From contig JAANBB010000026.1 of assembly GCA_014621425.1 (NCBI GenBank), forward strand, positions 124,001-188,000: a stretch of DNA of 64,000 nt. The letters run 5' to 3'. A program made the position numbers and the translations under genes. Shown in pieces: positions 43,476-54,543 of this stretch. The notes beneath the pieces were generated by a model, which had not been told where the DNA came from, did not search any database, and saw only the letters and a program-made list of their open reading frames with translations. This DNA comes from Cylindrodendrum hubeiense (taxonomy: Eukaryota; Ascomycota; Sordariomycetes; Hypocreales; Nectriaceae). Numbering within the stretch: position 1 is the stretch's first letter; the number at the start of each line of letters is the position of its first letter.

Positions 43476-46148
43476 ATGGCCGGCATCAAGAGGCCCGTGG
43501 AAGCCATGCTTGGCCATGAGGGAGCTCCATCACTCGCTCGCTGCAGAAACAGCATCAGCAACACCCAGATCCACTCTGTGACGATGGGCGGCTCGACGAT
43601 AACGGATCGACTGTCTGCAGCCACACAGGCCGAGCCTCAACCTGTCGCTGCCCGTACGCCTACGTCTACGCCTGCATTACCTGTGTTGACTAGGAAGCCG
43701 CTCCCTGAATTCAGCTCCGATGCTTCCTTGGTTCTCGTCGGCATTCGCGGCGCCGGCAAGTCTACTCTCGCCATCATGGCATCTTCTGTCACCAACAGAA
43801 AGGTCATCGACCTGGAAACTGCCTTTCACTCTGCTTCTGGTACCACCAGTGCAGATTACAAGACGAAACACGGCTCAGCCGCGTGCGATACGCAACAGGC
43901 CAAAGTACTCAACAATCTTCTCCACCGCCACTCTACCGGCTGTGTTCTGGTTTGCTCTTGGATAAGTAGCACAATCCAGAGTCTATTGCAGAAATTCTCA
44001 GAAACCCATCCCGTCATTCACATTGTCCGGGAGGCCGATGCAATTGAAAAGCTCTTCAATATCAGCGACAAGGGCAAGGTGTGGGATCTGCTTCGCTTAA
44101 GCAGCGCAATCTTCCGGACATGTACGAACTTTGAGTTCTTCAATGCCTCGGAAAGGGCCGCCATGTTTCAAGAACCTTCTTCATCCATGCCACCGAACCC
44201 AAGAACTTCCACTCCATGTCTGGCATTGAAGCGTACTGAACGGCAATTTCTGAAATTCCTATCCTTGATATTTCCCCCCAGCGCCCTTTCCTTTATCGAG
44301 CCCGCACTACCTTTGACAAAAATTGCTATAGAGGAACGTCGCTTTACATATGCTACATCTATTCCATTATCTGATATTTTGGAATCAAGGATCGACGTGG
44401 AAAAATGTATATCTGGCGCAGATGCAATTCAAATCACAGTTGATGGCCTCGAAAAACGACTGAAGACTCATCCTAAACCGATGACTCGGGTCGGTGATCT
44501 GAGCGTTAGACTCGCAGATGATATTACAAGAGGCATTAGCAAAGCTCGGCGGAATACGATACTGCCCATCATACTTGATATCCCTTTACCAGATGTCGCT
44601 GAAGAGGAGTTGGTTCAGCTCTACCTCAATCTGATTCAGCATGCGACACGACTTGCCCCGGAGATGATAACAGTCGATCTACGGCTAGATGACCGCCACA
44701 TATCCAAACTTCTAATTTCTCGCAAGCGGTCAAAGGCTATTGGAAGTTGTGTTATCGAGAGAGAACCTCCACCCTGGGATTCCCCAATCTGGCTTTCATG
44801 GTACGAGAAAGCAAGGAGATTAGGCTGTCATCTTGCGAGACTGATCCGACCAGCACTGTCAATTGATGACAATTTTGATGTTGGGCTTTTGCGATCCAAA
44901 GTTGCGGCTTCACGAGGGCCCAAAATCCCTCTGACAGCATACAACTCAGGCGCACTAGGGCGGACGTCAGCTTCGTTCAATCATGTTCTCACAGTAGTTG
45001 CTCCAGAATCCTCTACCAGTGTTACAGACATAACTACATTGTCACTGGCGCCTGCTATCACTGCCCATGAGGCCACTCAGGCATTATTCTCATGTTTTAT
45101 CTACGAGCCCCTAAAGTATTATGTCTTTGGCGCACTTGTGGATTACAGCATGTCCCCGGCAATGCATATGTCCGGGTTCAAGGCATGCGGCATCTCCCAT
45201 GATCATCAACCTCATTCTTCATCTTCGGTCCGAGGATTTCAGCACCTGATGGAAGATCCTTCTTTTGGAGGCGCTTCTCTTGGTCTCCCGTTCAAGATTG
45301 AGGTCATCAGCTTAACGCATTCGCTAAGCAGCCATGCTCAGGCAATTGGGGCAGTAAACACCATAATTCCAGTCCGTCATCTCAATCCAGATGGCTCAAT
45401 GCCTACGGGAGCCGACTTCTTCCGTGCTGTGAACCGATCGGGACCGATCAAAGCACTTTACGGCGAGAATACTGATTGGGTGGGAATTCAAGCTTGCATT
45501 CGACGTGGTCTCTCCCCTGCTAATGCCATCACATCAAATACTTGTGGTTTGATCATTGGCGCTGGAGGAATGGCTCGTGCTACCATCTACGCAATGCTCC
45601 AACTTGGGATTAAGAATATTGTCATTTACAACCGAACACCCGAAAATGCGGAAAAGATGATTCTTCACTTTACTCAACTTGCTGAAAAGAGAGGTTCTGA
45701 AATTCTCGATGTCAACCCATCCCGGTTCTTCGTCATACCATCAATTGACTACCAGTGGCCTACAGATTACAGACTACCTACTGTTATTGCTTCATGCATT
45801 CCGACTCATCGAATTGGGAATACGCCTGCGCCAGACTTTACACTCCCAGAGGCATGGCTCGGAAGCTGCACTGGAGGCATTGTAATTGATATGGGATACA
45901 AAAGTTTGAACACTCCGTTGCTTGCTCAGGTTCGCAAAGAGTCATCGCGAGGTTGGGTTAGCATGGATGGTCTTGATATATTGCCAGAACAGGGATTTGC
46001 GCAGTTTGAGCTATTCACCGGCCGTCGTGCGCCTCGGAAGATAATGAGACGCGAGGTGCTTCGAACGTACCACGCCAAAGATGAATATTCCAACGCAAAG
46101 GAATTTCAAGACAGGCTACGGTCTGTTGATAAATGGGACGGTTATTAA
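43476..46148 (+). CDS. qutR: QutR/QA-1S-like quinate pathway repressor, 890 aa
   Basis: This single-exon gene encodes a protein homologous to the three C-terminal domains of the pentafunctional AROM enzyme, reused as a repressor. The shikimate-kinase-like part begins at about residue 82 with LVLVGIRGAGKST (P-loop intact). It is followed by VIDLETAF and the conserved region KVWDLLRLSSAIFRTCTNFEFFN. A type I dehydroquinase-like part lies at about 275-490 (YATSIPLSDILESRIDVEKCISGADAI). The shikimate-dehydrogenase-like part starts at about 549 with FGALVDYSMSPAMHMSGF, then LGLPFKIEVISL, GENTDWVGI and LIIGAGGMARATIYAML. In Aspergillus and Neurospora such proteins bind the Zn2Cys6 activator and hold it inactive without quinate. 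The N-terminal 70 residues are Ser/Thr/Pro-rich. The ATG at 43476 is the first in frame; a second at residue 37 is possible. Confidence 0.85.
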   Translation: MAGIKRPVEAMLGHEGAPSLARCRNSISNTQIHSVTMGGSTITDRLSAATQAEPQPVAARTPTSTPALPVLTRKPLPEFSSDASLVLVGIRGAGKSTLAIMASSVTNRKVIDLETAFHSASGTTSADYKTKHGSAACDTQQAKVLNNLLHRHSTGCVLVCSWISSTIQSLLQKFSETHPVIHIVREADAIEKLFNISDKGKVWDLLRLSSAIFRTCTNFEFFNASERAAMFQEPSSSMPPNPRTSTPCLALKRTERQFLKFLSLIFPPSALSFIEPALPLTKIAIEERRFTYATSIPLSDILESRIDVEKCISGADAIQITVDGLEKRLKTHPKPMTRVGDLSVRLADDITRGISKARRNTILPIILDIPLPDVAEEELVQLYLNLIQHATRLAPEMITVDLRLDDRHISKLLISRKRSKAIGSCVIEREPPPWDSPIWLSWYEKARRLGCHLARLIRPALSIDDNFDVGLLRSKVAASRGPKIPLTAYNSGALGRTSASFNHVLTVVAPESSTSVTDITTLSLAPAITAHEATQALFSCFIYEPLKYYVFGALVDYSMSPAMHMSGFKACGISHDHQPHSSSSVRGFQHLMEDPSFGGASLGLPFKIEVISLTHSLSSHAQAIGAVNTIIPVRHLNPDGSMPTGADFFRAVNRSGPIKALYGENTDWVGIQACIRRGLSPANAITSNTCGLIIGAGGMARATIYAMLQLGIKNIVIYNRTPENAEKMILHFTQLAEKRGSEILDVNPSRFFVIPSIDYQWPTDYRLPTVIASCIPTHRIGNTPAPDFTLPEAWLGSCTGGIVIDMGYKSLNTPLLAQVRKESSRGWVSMDGLDILPEQGFAQFELFTGRRAPRKIMRREVLRTYHAKDEYSNAKEFQDRLRSVDKWDGY

Positions 46149-46848
46149 ACACAAGAATAATTGTGCTTGAGTAGACAAGTTACTTAGGATGTTTGATTAG
46201 TTCAGTGAAGTCATTCCGAGAGTAACTCGAAACACATTATCATTACAGATAAAAATAGAGACAGACATGGGTGGTATATTGAAATGTTCGGAATATACTT
46301 ATACATTGGAAATTATACGACAATCCGGATTTTCTTTGAGCAAAAATTATATTATGCCGGAATTCCAAGCATGCAGGTACCCTCTTTTCTTCGTGGTCAA
46401 CTACCTGACGTTAACTCGGCATCTTTCCGACACGATGAAGAGAAATCAATTAAAGAAATGAAAGATAGGCGGAACATATTCATGATTGTTTAAGAGAATA
46501 AAAACACAATACAGAATGAACCTTCAATTTCCAGTAAATTAATCCTCAGTGAACGAACACCCGATTTCAGTCCAAGACTGGATTAACACCTCGGCACGAT
46601 CACCTCCCCACTCCGGGAAATGATTACACCGGTTCGGAGAAAGAACACAACATATCTGGACTGCAGATCGAACAGCACGTCATACGGACATTAATGTGGA
46701 AGTGCACGGGTAGTTATTTAAAGGGCGTGGAAACCCGGCATGGCCTGGCAATGCAATCCGGCAAGAATTACCGCATCACATCCAAATATCTATGCAGTCG
46801 TCACGACCACGAACTACGCAGACTCAACCATCAACCAAAATCGCAATC
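46149..46848. promoter_or_regulatory. Upstream region of the type II dehydroquinase gene
   Basis: This 700 bp holds the 3' UTR of the repressor gene and the promoter of the dehydroquinase. A TATTTAAA at about 46715-46722 lies 130 bp before the chosen ATG and could be its TATA element. Confidence 0.45.
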
Positions 46849-47301
46849 ATGGGACGCACTATTCTGCTGATCAATGGACCCAACCTGAACCTCCTTGGCA
46901 CGCGTGAGCCGCATATATATGGGAGCACCACTCTTGACGATGTCATCACGGCCGCAAACTCTCAAGCCGCAGAGCTGGATGTTGTGTTGCACAATTTTCA
47001 GTCAAACTATGAAGGTGGAATTGTGGATCGTATCCACCAAGCAAGGGGAAATGTCGATGCCATCATCATAAATCCTGGTGCATTCACCCATACCAGTGTG
47101 GCCATTCGGGATGCTCTACTAGGTGTAGACATTCCATTTATCGAGATTCATCTCTCAAATCCGCATGCAAGAGAGCCGTTTCGACACCGCAGCTACCTCT
47201 GTGACAAGGCGACAGCAATCATATGTGGAATGGGCGCTCATGGATACTCGGCAGCATTGGAGTTTGCAGCAAAGCACCTGGAGTCAAAGGGTTTGCTCTA
47301 G
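46849..47301 (+). CDS. qutE: Catabolic type II 3-dehydroquinase (3-dehydroquinate dehydratase), 150 aa
   Basis: This small cytosolic enzyme converts 3-dehydroquinate to 3-dehydroshikimate by the type II mechanism; it normally acts as a dodecamer. All core segments are present: [20 protein letters not shown] with the catalytic Tyr of the lid loop, [56 protein letters not shown] with the catalytic His region, and [13 protein letters not shown]. An ATG at 46792 would add 19 residues with no family match, so the start at 46849 (MGRTILLIN), which gives the typical length, is preferred. No intron. In fungi this enzyme serves quinate breakdown, because the biosynthetic step is done by AROM; its place beside qutA/qutR homologues fits that. 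Confidence 0.9.
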   Translation: MGRTILLINGPNLNLLGTREPHIYGSTTLDDVITAANSQAAELDVVLHNFQSNYEGGIVDRIHQARGNVDAIIINPGAFTHTSVAIRDALLGVDIPFIEIHLSNPHAREPFRHRSYLCDKATAIICGMGAHGYSAALEFAAKHLESKGLL

Positions 47302-48228
47302 GGATTCGCTGGTCACTTTGTTGACGGGCAAAGTCAAACATTGTCCCAATCATCGAGCGAGGGGTAAGATAGTCTGATCATTAGCATTCAATGCAATTAA
47401 GTGCGTGGAAAAAATATCAGAGGGGCCCAAATTCTGATTATTACGGATGTGCACGCCTTCGTATTGGAGAATCAAACATGAGAAGGTAGACTTGGGACCA
47501 GTGTTTTCTTCATCATGCCGTACGAGCTAAGAATAGCATCCGCAATTCTTAATTCTTCAGTGACTGCATCTAGCAATGAGAGAGTAGCGATGAACTGCGA
47601 CCCATGTCCTTTACCGTGTTAGCTGACCGTTTCTTTACACAGCTGTGTTGATCATTTGCCCTTTAACGACTGAGAGGTAAAATATTGTGCTAAAGCCCGT
47701 AAGTACCGGCAATAGATTAAGCCAATTTGCGTATAGAGCCTTGGAATAACTAACCGATATGAGAGCCAGCACACGCAGAGACAGCCGGGAGCCCCGCATA
47801 TGGGACACGGCTTATCCGAATACCCGACCGGTCGAATATGTCATAAGACAGCATGAAATGGACTTGATTCCAGCTTTAATATTACTCACATCACTTATGT
47901 ATTGGTACCTAATGTGAACGAAATTCAAGTTCAGGATGCAACACAGATGACGTCACTCGCTAGATTCGTCAGATTTCAGATGGCTCATCACTCGGCCCTC
48001 ACTAAACACGATGTCATAACACCAATCATTCTGATGCCCTGCAACAGCAACTCTCTAACATTGACAATACGGTTGACACAGTTTTATCCAACCAACCCAG
48101 AAGCAGTCAGTTGTCACAATTCAATGCAAGCGCATGGTCTGGTGGTTCTGTGTGCGACCCGTTTCAAGAAAATAATATGGACACACATCGCCAGCGATCT
48201 ATCTACTCAATTATCACAGTGCATCTAC
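47302..48228. other. Convergent intergenic region, 0.9 kb
   Basis: This lies between the dehydroquinase stop and the stop of the cysteine-synthase-like gene. A 114-codon frame (47902-48246, +) has no family features and overlaps the neighbouring coding end. I regard it as chance. Confidence 0.45.
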
Positions 48229-49170
48229 CTATTCCGATGTGAATAACCCGCCACGCATATATTTCAGACCTGTATCACAGGCTACAGTCACAACAGTCTT
48301 TTCAGGGCCGAGCCTCCCAGCCAAGGCAATGGCAGCCACAACGTTTAACCCAGTTGAGGTCCCAACCAGTATCCCTTCCTCCTTTGCCAGTCGTCGACAC
48401 ATGATGCGCGCCTCAACTTCAGAGACTGCCCACGCCTCATCATACGACTTTTTGTCCAGTAACGGAGGCACAAAGCCGATTCCAATGCCTTCGACGCCAT
48501 GGGTTCCAGCTCGGCCTTCAGTGATGATGGGTGCAGACCCGGGTTCAAGGATGATCACTCGGCACTCCGGCCATGTAGATTTAAGCACCTTCGAAACACC
48601 CATGACCATACCTGCACCACCAACAGCGCCACAAAAGCCGTCAATACCGCCAGGGAGTTGCTCGACAAGTTCGCGACCAAGGCTCTCATATCCAACCAAA
48701 ACGTCTTGGTTATTAAACTGGTCTGCAAGGTAGCAGCCATCCTGGGATGCGATCTCTCTTGCTCGCTCCCTCATTGATGGAATCAAGTCTGATGTGATTT
48801 TCCCGGTGGGACTCTTAATCAGTTCGACGGTAGATCCAAATGCTGACATGGTAAGGAGTTTTTCCTGTGCAAATGCATCAGAGGATACTACCCGAAAGGC
48901 ATAGCCCTTGATCGCGCAGACAAAGGCCAACGACGAACCAGTGCTCCCACCAGTAGCCTCAACTACTGTCATACCGGGCCGAAGATCACCCCGGCGTTCG
49001 GCCTCTTCGATTATGGATCGCGCCATTCGATCCTTGTAGGACCCTGTCGGGTTTAAGCTCTCAAGTTTGATGAAGACTCGTGCGTGGCCATCTGGAACAA
49101 CACGTTGCAGTTGTAGACATTGGGTATTCCCGATGGTGTCAAGCACATTGTCAACCGGTGATGGAACCAT
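48229..49170 (-). CDS. PLP-dependent cysteine synthase/CBS-family enzyme, 313 aa
   Basis: This is a single-exon member of the fold-type II beta-family. The frame runs up to 49230 without an ATG; the first ATG is at 49170 (MVPSPVDNVLDTIGNT). The PLP lysine lies in LNPTGSYKDRMA (about residue 41). The phosphate-binding loop reads EATGGSTGSSLAF, a variant of the usual E-x-T-S-G-N-T-G, and GTSTGLNVVAAIALA and the closing DTGLKYMRGGLF are also canonical. It should use an activated serine or a related amino acid. It lacks the CBS regulatory domains and a mitochondrial leader, so it is more like a stand-alone cysteine synthase or one of the specialised PLP enzymes of fungal secondary metabolism. It lies beyond the quinate genes with no clear link to them. 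Confidence 0.85.
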   Translation of the reverse strand: MVPSPVDNVLDTIGNTQCLQLQRVVPDGHARVFIKLESLNPTGSYKDRMARSIIEEAERRGDLRPGMTVVEATGGSTGSSLAFVCAIKGYAFRVVSSDAFAQEKLLTMSAFGSTVELIKSPTGKITSDLIPSMRERAREIASQDGCYLADQFNNQDVLVGYESLGRELVEQLPGGIDGFCGAVGGAGMVMGVSKVLKSTWPECRVIILEPGSAPIITEGRAGTHGVEGIGIGFVPPLLDKKSYDEAWAVSEVEARIMCRRLAKEEGILVGTSTGLNVVAAIALAGRLGPEKTVVTVACDTGLKYMRGGLFTSE

Positions 49171-51062
49171 GGTGTTTATGATGCCAAACTGTCGCTGGAT
49201 CCCCAGGCAAAATTTAACTTGATTCGACAAGCATCAATATATACGTCGGTCTAAGAGATTGGTGTTCGAGATGGTTTTAGGGTAATAAGTAGACGATTTT
49301 GCTAAGTGGGGCCACGGAAATGCTCATGTTCCATTTGGGCTCAGATCTAACGTACGCTAGCGGCTATTCTCGGCTCATACGCCGATGAGAGCTGACTAAT
49401 TTGGCAAACATTTGGTCACAAGTCAGTCAATAACTCGTCGTTGTTCTCTCTTTCTAGGACCAAGGTCATGAATAGACCGTCACTTGGCAAAGTGTCCTTT
49501 ACCTGTTTCAAAATTATCCCACTCCGCGTTGGGAATTGATACCTATCCAGCACCCCAAGTATCAGGCGGACGAATCGATTATCATTTCAGGCAACGCAAG
49601 AAAATACGCTGTGGTCAGTGCAATGAGTCTTCTTTCTGACAATAAAAAGGTCTAGGGTAGGAAATCACTGGTACATTGTGGGGAGGGGCGACACATCATC
49701 AAGTCACGCTCGGGACGAGTAGTAAGCATTTCTCACATAAATAGCTCATAATCACGAGAAGAGCAGGCTTGAAAGGTATTGCAGGTGTCTGGGGTTCTCA
49801 AAGTCTAGGTTTTATAGCCTGGCGCTCGTGGCCTTGCTGTCATCGAGCTGGAGCATTTTTATTATAGGGTAGGGGTTATGTAATTAAGATCAGCCGCCAA
49901 TTCTTTCTGCTGCATAGGATTTTATGACGTCTCAGATTGTATTAATCTAAGGGGAGTAAGTAGGCTTGGCTACAGCCTTCAGTTTTACTGCCGCAATGTT
50001 TAGCTGTCATGGCCCAATAACCAGACATAATCCCAGTATGAGACATGAATAAAACCAGCCAGAATAGTGACTTTCCCCGCTTTGTGAATTATGGGGCTCA
50101 CCGGAGTAGCGCGACCGCTCCGTCCTGTAGATCGCCTTGTAAGCCGCGCGTTGTCTTATTACGGGGCCCACTTGGCCATAGCGACAACGGTGACAGCGGG
50201 TCACAACAGACAACAGCGGCCGCCCTCGATTGAAGGCTGAGCTAGCGCGTAGTGCAGTTGGTTGGCCTGAGACTCCTGATGTTCTGTTGACTGTGGAGAG
50301 CGTCAACCTTACCTCATTGCTCAGAGTCACGCACGCTCTGTTCGCCCATTGAACCATCTTGGGTACCCTGTACCCGGTACAAGGCCTTTTAAAGTCCTGG
50401 AGCTTACCCCATCATTCCAGTTCATTTGACCAAGCTTGGTGTCAGGGACCCGGGGTTGTTTGGCACAAGCCACTTCAAAGAATAGTTGCACAGCTGCTTG
50501 GTTAATCATGCAGTTGTGGATCATTCGAAGCCACCATAAATAGGGGTTGCTACGGATCAAAACATCATTTCCAATAGTGTGGAAATCAGTCATGTTTTTA
50601 TATCCGAGCCCCCAATCACGCACACAGGTTGACCTACCAGTGATTGCAAACTGAGTCTGCGTCGAACCCCACCTCTGGGCCCAGACGCAAAAGCAACATC
50701 CAGTCAATTGGTCGAGTGACCGTAGAACTAAAAAATTGTCCATGCTTCTCCCCAATATTGGCCTAAATTCAGCCTTCAGTCAATAGCCTCATGTCAGACT
50801 CCACTTTAACCCATGTTCTGAATCAATAACGTCCCAGTTAGGTTGTTTCCTCATTACCGTATTGAGAATTGTGCGCCACCGTTGGGCCAGCAGAGTCATG
50901 GCTTCCTTACAATGTTAACCAAGTAAATTGATTAGTACTGTGGCGAAAACCAAGCGAAAAGGGTTGCTTGCTTATAAAGTTCCCTCTCGTAGCCACCTGG
51001 TTGCAACAATTCCCCAGCACCTGTCCCAGATTCAGAGCATCCCACTGAATTGCCTTTCCAAC
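49171..51062. other. 1.9 kb divergent intergenic region
   Basis: This lies between the cysteine-synthase-like gene (-) and the secreted Ser/Thr-rich protein gene (+). Minus-strand frames at 50007-50357 and 50327-50755 resemble no protein I know and lack clear splice support. Promoters of both neighbours are expected. Confidence 0.45.
50973..50978 (+). promoter_or_regulatory. TATA box candidate for the Ser/Thr-rich secreted protein gene
   Basis: TATAAA occurs 85-90 bp before the ATG at 51063, a usual distance for fungal genes with a TATA box and a short leader. Confidence 0.4.
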
Positions 51063-52321
51063 ATGAAAATGGTGTCCATCAAGAGCCTTCTTCTCGCCCT
51101 CGCCCTAGGCGCAGAGGCCTTAGCCCACCCTACCTCCTCCGTTACCTGCTCCACGAAGCTTGGCACGGTCTCCATCAAGCATCCCACCACACAAACCTCG
51201 ACCAAGACGCAGACCGTCACGCGCACGAAGAAGGTCTACAAGAAGCAGGACAAGACCATTACTCCTCGAGAGCGAACCATCACCATCACCGGAACTGAAA
51301 CCGAGACATCCACAACCACTGCTGGAACGGAGACAGAAACTGCAACCACGACAATTTCTGGTAAGAAACTTCTCATCCAGACAGACACTGAGCGCTAACT
51401 GAATTGCCAAGATGTGTCTACAATCACCGAAACCAACACAGCCACAGAGACCGAGTACACTACGGAAACGACCTACAGCACCTCCACATCGACCAGCACG
51501 ATTCCCTCTCCTGCCGACTTTACCCCGATCACCCACAACTCTGACTATGTTGCCAAGCGAGATATTCCTTGCAGGCTTGGGCCCAGGAAGAATGACAAGG
51601 GCTCACTGAACATCGGGTGTGAATCGGGCAGCACCAAGCCTTCAACCTACCCTGTTCAATACCCCCAGCGCGTCGATTGTGTACGCAAGATTATCAAGAC
51701 AGCTGTTAAGACCGTCACCACCCACGTGCCCGGACGCACCACCACCCTGGCGCCACGAACCAAGACCAAGTCTACCACGATCACCGAGACCGCAACCGAG
51801 ACCGAGTACCCCCCTAATGTATCAGAAACCGTCACCGAGACCACCTCTATCACCAGCACTGCTACCGAAGATACCACCAGCACAACTACCCTCACCAGCA
51901 CATGTAAGACCGCTGTAAACGCCCCAAGATCTTGCTCAGACTAACACGATACTCAGCTACCATTGAGACCGTTGTGCCAACCACATTCTATCAAGTCTGC
52001 GGCTCTGAAAATATTCTCAGAACCGCCAACGGTGGCAAGTATGTCAGCCAATTTCAAACTTCTGCTTCCGGCGGTGGAAACTTCCAGTCGGTCGGTTCGG
52101 GTCATTCAGCCTATAGCTGCTGTGTTGCCTGCCACACTACTACCACCACCAACTGTCGAGGCTCGTTCGTATTCGGAAGTAGCTGTTACTTCTTCACTGG
52201 CACTACTTGCTCGGCGCATCAGTTCACCGTGGACAAGTTCTACACCTCAAGCAGCAGTTCGGACACGGCCGTCAGCAATGGGCCCTGTGGTTTGATTGCT
52301 AATGGTGGCAACTTGAACTAG
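51063..52321 (+). CDS. Secreted Ser/Thr-rich mucin-like protein with Cys-rich C-terminal domain, 384 aa
   Basis: The exons are 51063-51360, 51412-51903 and 51957-52321; both introns have CTAAC branch sites and phase 1, giving 385 codons. The signal peptide is MKMVSIKSLLLALALGAEALA. The middle (about residues 28-265) is dominated by Thr/Glu/Ser runs such as TETETSTTT and ITETATETEY, expected to be heavily O-glycosylated. A central island with the dibasic site AKRD and paired Cys (RCRLGPRK-like, about 147-190) interrupts it. The C-terminal 110 residues form a compact module: VCGSENILRTANGGKYV, a CCVACH pair, NCRGSFVFGSSCYFF and TTCSAHQFTVD. No GPI signal is visible. It is probably a cell-wall or extracellular protein; function unknown. 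A decayed copy of the C-terminal module lies at 54242-54543. Confidence 0.8.
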
Positions 52322-54241
52322 TCCCTTGCTGGAGTGTATTCGAGTTAGGAGGAGTGAGTGTTGATGTTAGTTTACCGTACAGAGTCTTCCACGCATAAAG
52401 TCATACGTCGGTTTAATCAATCTTGTCATGTTTGTGTATATGTTATAATTGTGTTATTTAAGAGTGTGACTAGAAATGGAGCGCTTCAATTTGTCATGGG
52501 GACCGAATTTTACGAGGTATTCGACCGCGTTATACCTGGCATCTATTGCCGCGAGTCGGAGAATCTATTTAACTCATTGAATCCGTAGAGTAGAGAGACC
52601 ATCCACTCCAACACCCTGCATCCCATGGACCATATGTCGCAAGCGCGTTCGTCCCCGTACTTCTAGATTGGAGTAGCTGGGCCATGACTATCCTGTATCT
52701 ACTAAGTGAACTATGGACTTTGATAGCACCGAAACCGCTGAATTTAGGACTATCCAAGGGGGTGGTACCATCTACAATACGTATAATATTGTTCAATCGA
52801 AGGTCATGGTGACGGGCGCCTGAACTATGCAGCTCAGATAGCCGTGGCGGTGAGCGTGGTGCATGCCGCAGTGAAAGGCCAAGGTAGGCGCTGTAAGCAT
52901 AACGGATGTATCAGTCACATTGAAGTTAGGGCATTGGAACGATCGACAGTTGTACTCGTGCAGGTGGGGTTTGGGGTGGACAGGCTTCCTCGGGGTGGAG
53001 AAGATGTTGGTGCTGTGGCTTCAACTGCTCCAAGCCCGTTCTGACGTAACATTAGCCGTGCCTCTGGTTTGTGGCTTATCCTGGTAGCCCAAAAACCCGC
53101 CATGTTTTTACATGAATCATTCGCTACCTGACCACCGAGACGTTTAGTGGCAAATCTCCTATCTACGACTACTATGTTCAATCTTGTCAGCAGGCTGCCA
53201 TGCACAGACCGCTTGACTTTCATGGGCACAGCACGGCCTTTCGCTTCCTGACCAATGTAGGGCTAGTTTCGGAAACACCCGATCAACATGGATTATTTAC
53301 TGGCATAGCTCAGCCTTGTTAGCGCCGAATACCTGGCTGGGGGTATGGGTAGATCGGGCTGTCTGCTCTCTGACTGCTGGCTGAGCCAAGATGAGACGAG
53401 CGGGTATACGGGTGGCAAAGGGACGTGATTGGCCTTTAAGCAATAGGTGACATGGAAGTGCCATATAGAATCAATTCGGACACGGTGATTGGGAAGCAGA
53501 AGAAGAACTTCCGCCATCGCATTTCAGTGATACTGGCCGCTAGAACAACAGAAATCGTCCAACTACTCCGCATTGCAGGCTGGTTTTGATTCCCACCCGT
53601 GGCTGTATGGGGGATCGCGGTTTGTACACAGGGGTCATGGGTCATAAACAAACGAGTCCTAATCCGGTGTGGCTGTGTGCAATCTCAGGGGTTGGCCTCC
53701 ACTAAACAGACTATTGCTTGGTAATGCCAGCTTGGGGGATTAATAAATAGAGAATCGAGGCGCCATTATGCTGAGGATCTAAGAGGCTGTCGTATTGCAG
53801 CGACAAAGAGCAGGTACAAGTACCAGCACTCCAATGCTACTCACGGGAATAACACAGAGATTGGAAAAGCAATCTGCGTGCCTGGCGACGCAGCCTAATT
53901 TGGATTCGCCTTGACTCTGCAAGAAAGAAGGCTAGCGGAATTTGCCCCTGCAGCCCCCGCTGGCCCCCTTTGGACTTATATCCACCAAGCTACTGGCGTC
54001 TTGTGCGAGGCGATGCCGATTTGGCCCCAAAAATAAGCGAGGCCTGCACATACGCCGTAACTCTGCGTGTAACATTTTAATTTGACCACCTTCTGCATTC
54101 GGATCCCGGACTTCAGCTGTCTCTAAGAAGGCACCATTGGAGAATAAGCGGACTACGCTAGTAGTCTAACATTTTCGAGCAAGCTACTAACCTCACTCAG
54201 AAACTGTCCAAACTGGGATCCCCATTGATTTTTAAGCGGCA
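52322..54241. other. 1.9 kb without an intact gene
   Basis: The stretch downstream of the Ser/Thr-rich protein gene holds short frames on both strands with no recognisable protein. The part just before 54242 ends in an intron-like CTAACCTCACTCAG, which may be a leftover acceptor of the pseudogene. Confidence 0.4.
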
Positions 54242-54543
54242 TGTGCCTTTAGCAATATTATCACGTCTGCCGACGGTGGCAAGGTTGTTTGTACGGTTCA
54301 GTCTGGCGGCGGTGTCAACTTCCGATAGCTCTCCACCTCAGCAATTCTCTACAGCTGTTGTGTTCTCTGCATGAACACCGCCAACTGTAGAGGGTCATTC
54401 GTCTATCAGACTACTTTGCGGGCTATTATTTCGATGACTTGTAACCTGGCCAGTTTACGATCGACACGCCTTTTACTCAGAGCATAGGCGCGGCTATTCT
54501 TTATACTAGCACACTTGACATGGCATTCCCACTAGATATTGGT
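54242..54543 (+). pseudogene. Decayed copy of the Cys-rich C-terminal domain of the 51063 gene
   Basis: Read on the plus strand, this segment gives SNIITSADGGKVV, then a stop after GGGVNFR, then LYSCCVLCMNTANCRGSFVY. After a frame change it gives YYF..L.PGQFTIDTPFTQS. These line up in order with ENILRTANGGKYV, GGGNFQS, YSCCVACH...NCRGSFVFG, CYFFTGTTCSAHQFTVDKFYTS in the intact gene 2 kb upstream. The in-frame stop and the frameshift show it is not functional as read. It is on the same strand as the intact gene, so a local tandem duplication followed by decay is likely. Confidence 0.7.

Noticed and set aside
47902..48246. 114-codon plus-strand frame as a gene
   Set aside because: It has no family features, overlaps the end of the cysteine-synthase-like gene, and has composition like its non-coding surroundings.
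38731..49170. Full QutA-type GGATAA...TTATCC element near the quinate genes
   Set aside because: Scanning by eye found only half-matches, some inside coding sequence, so no site is claimed.
50007..50755. Two overlapping minus-strand frames (116 and 142 codons) as a split gene
   Set aside because: I could not find a consensus intron joining them and no motif was recognised.
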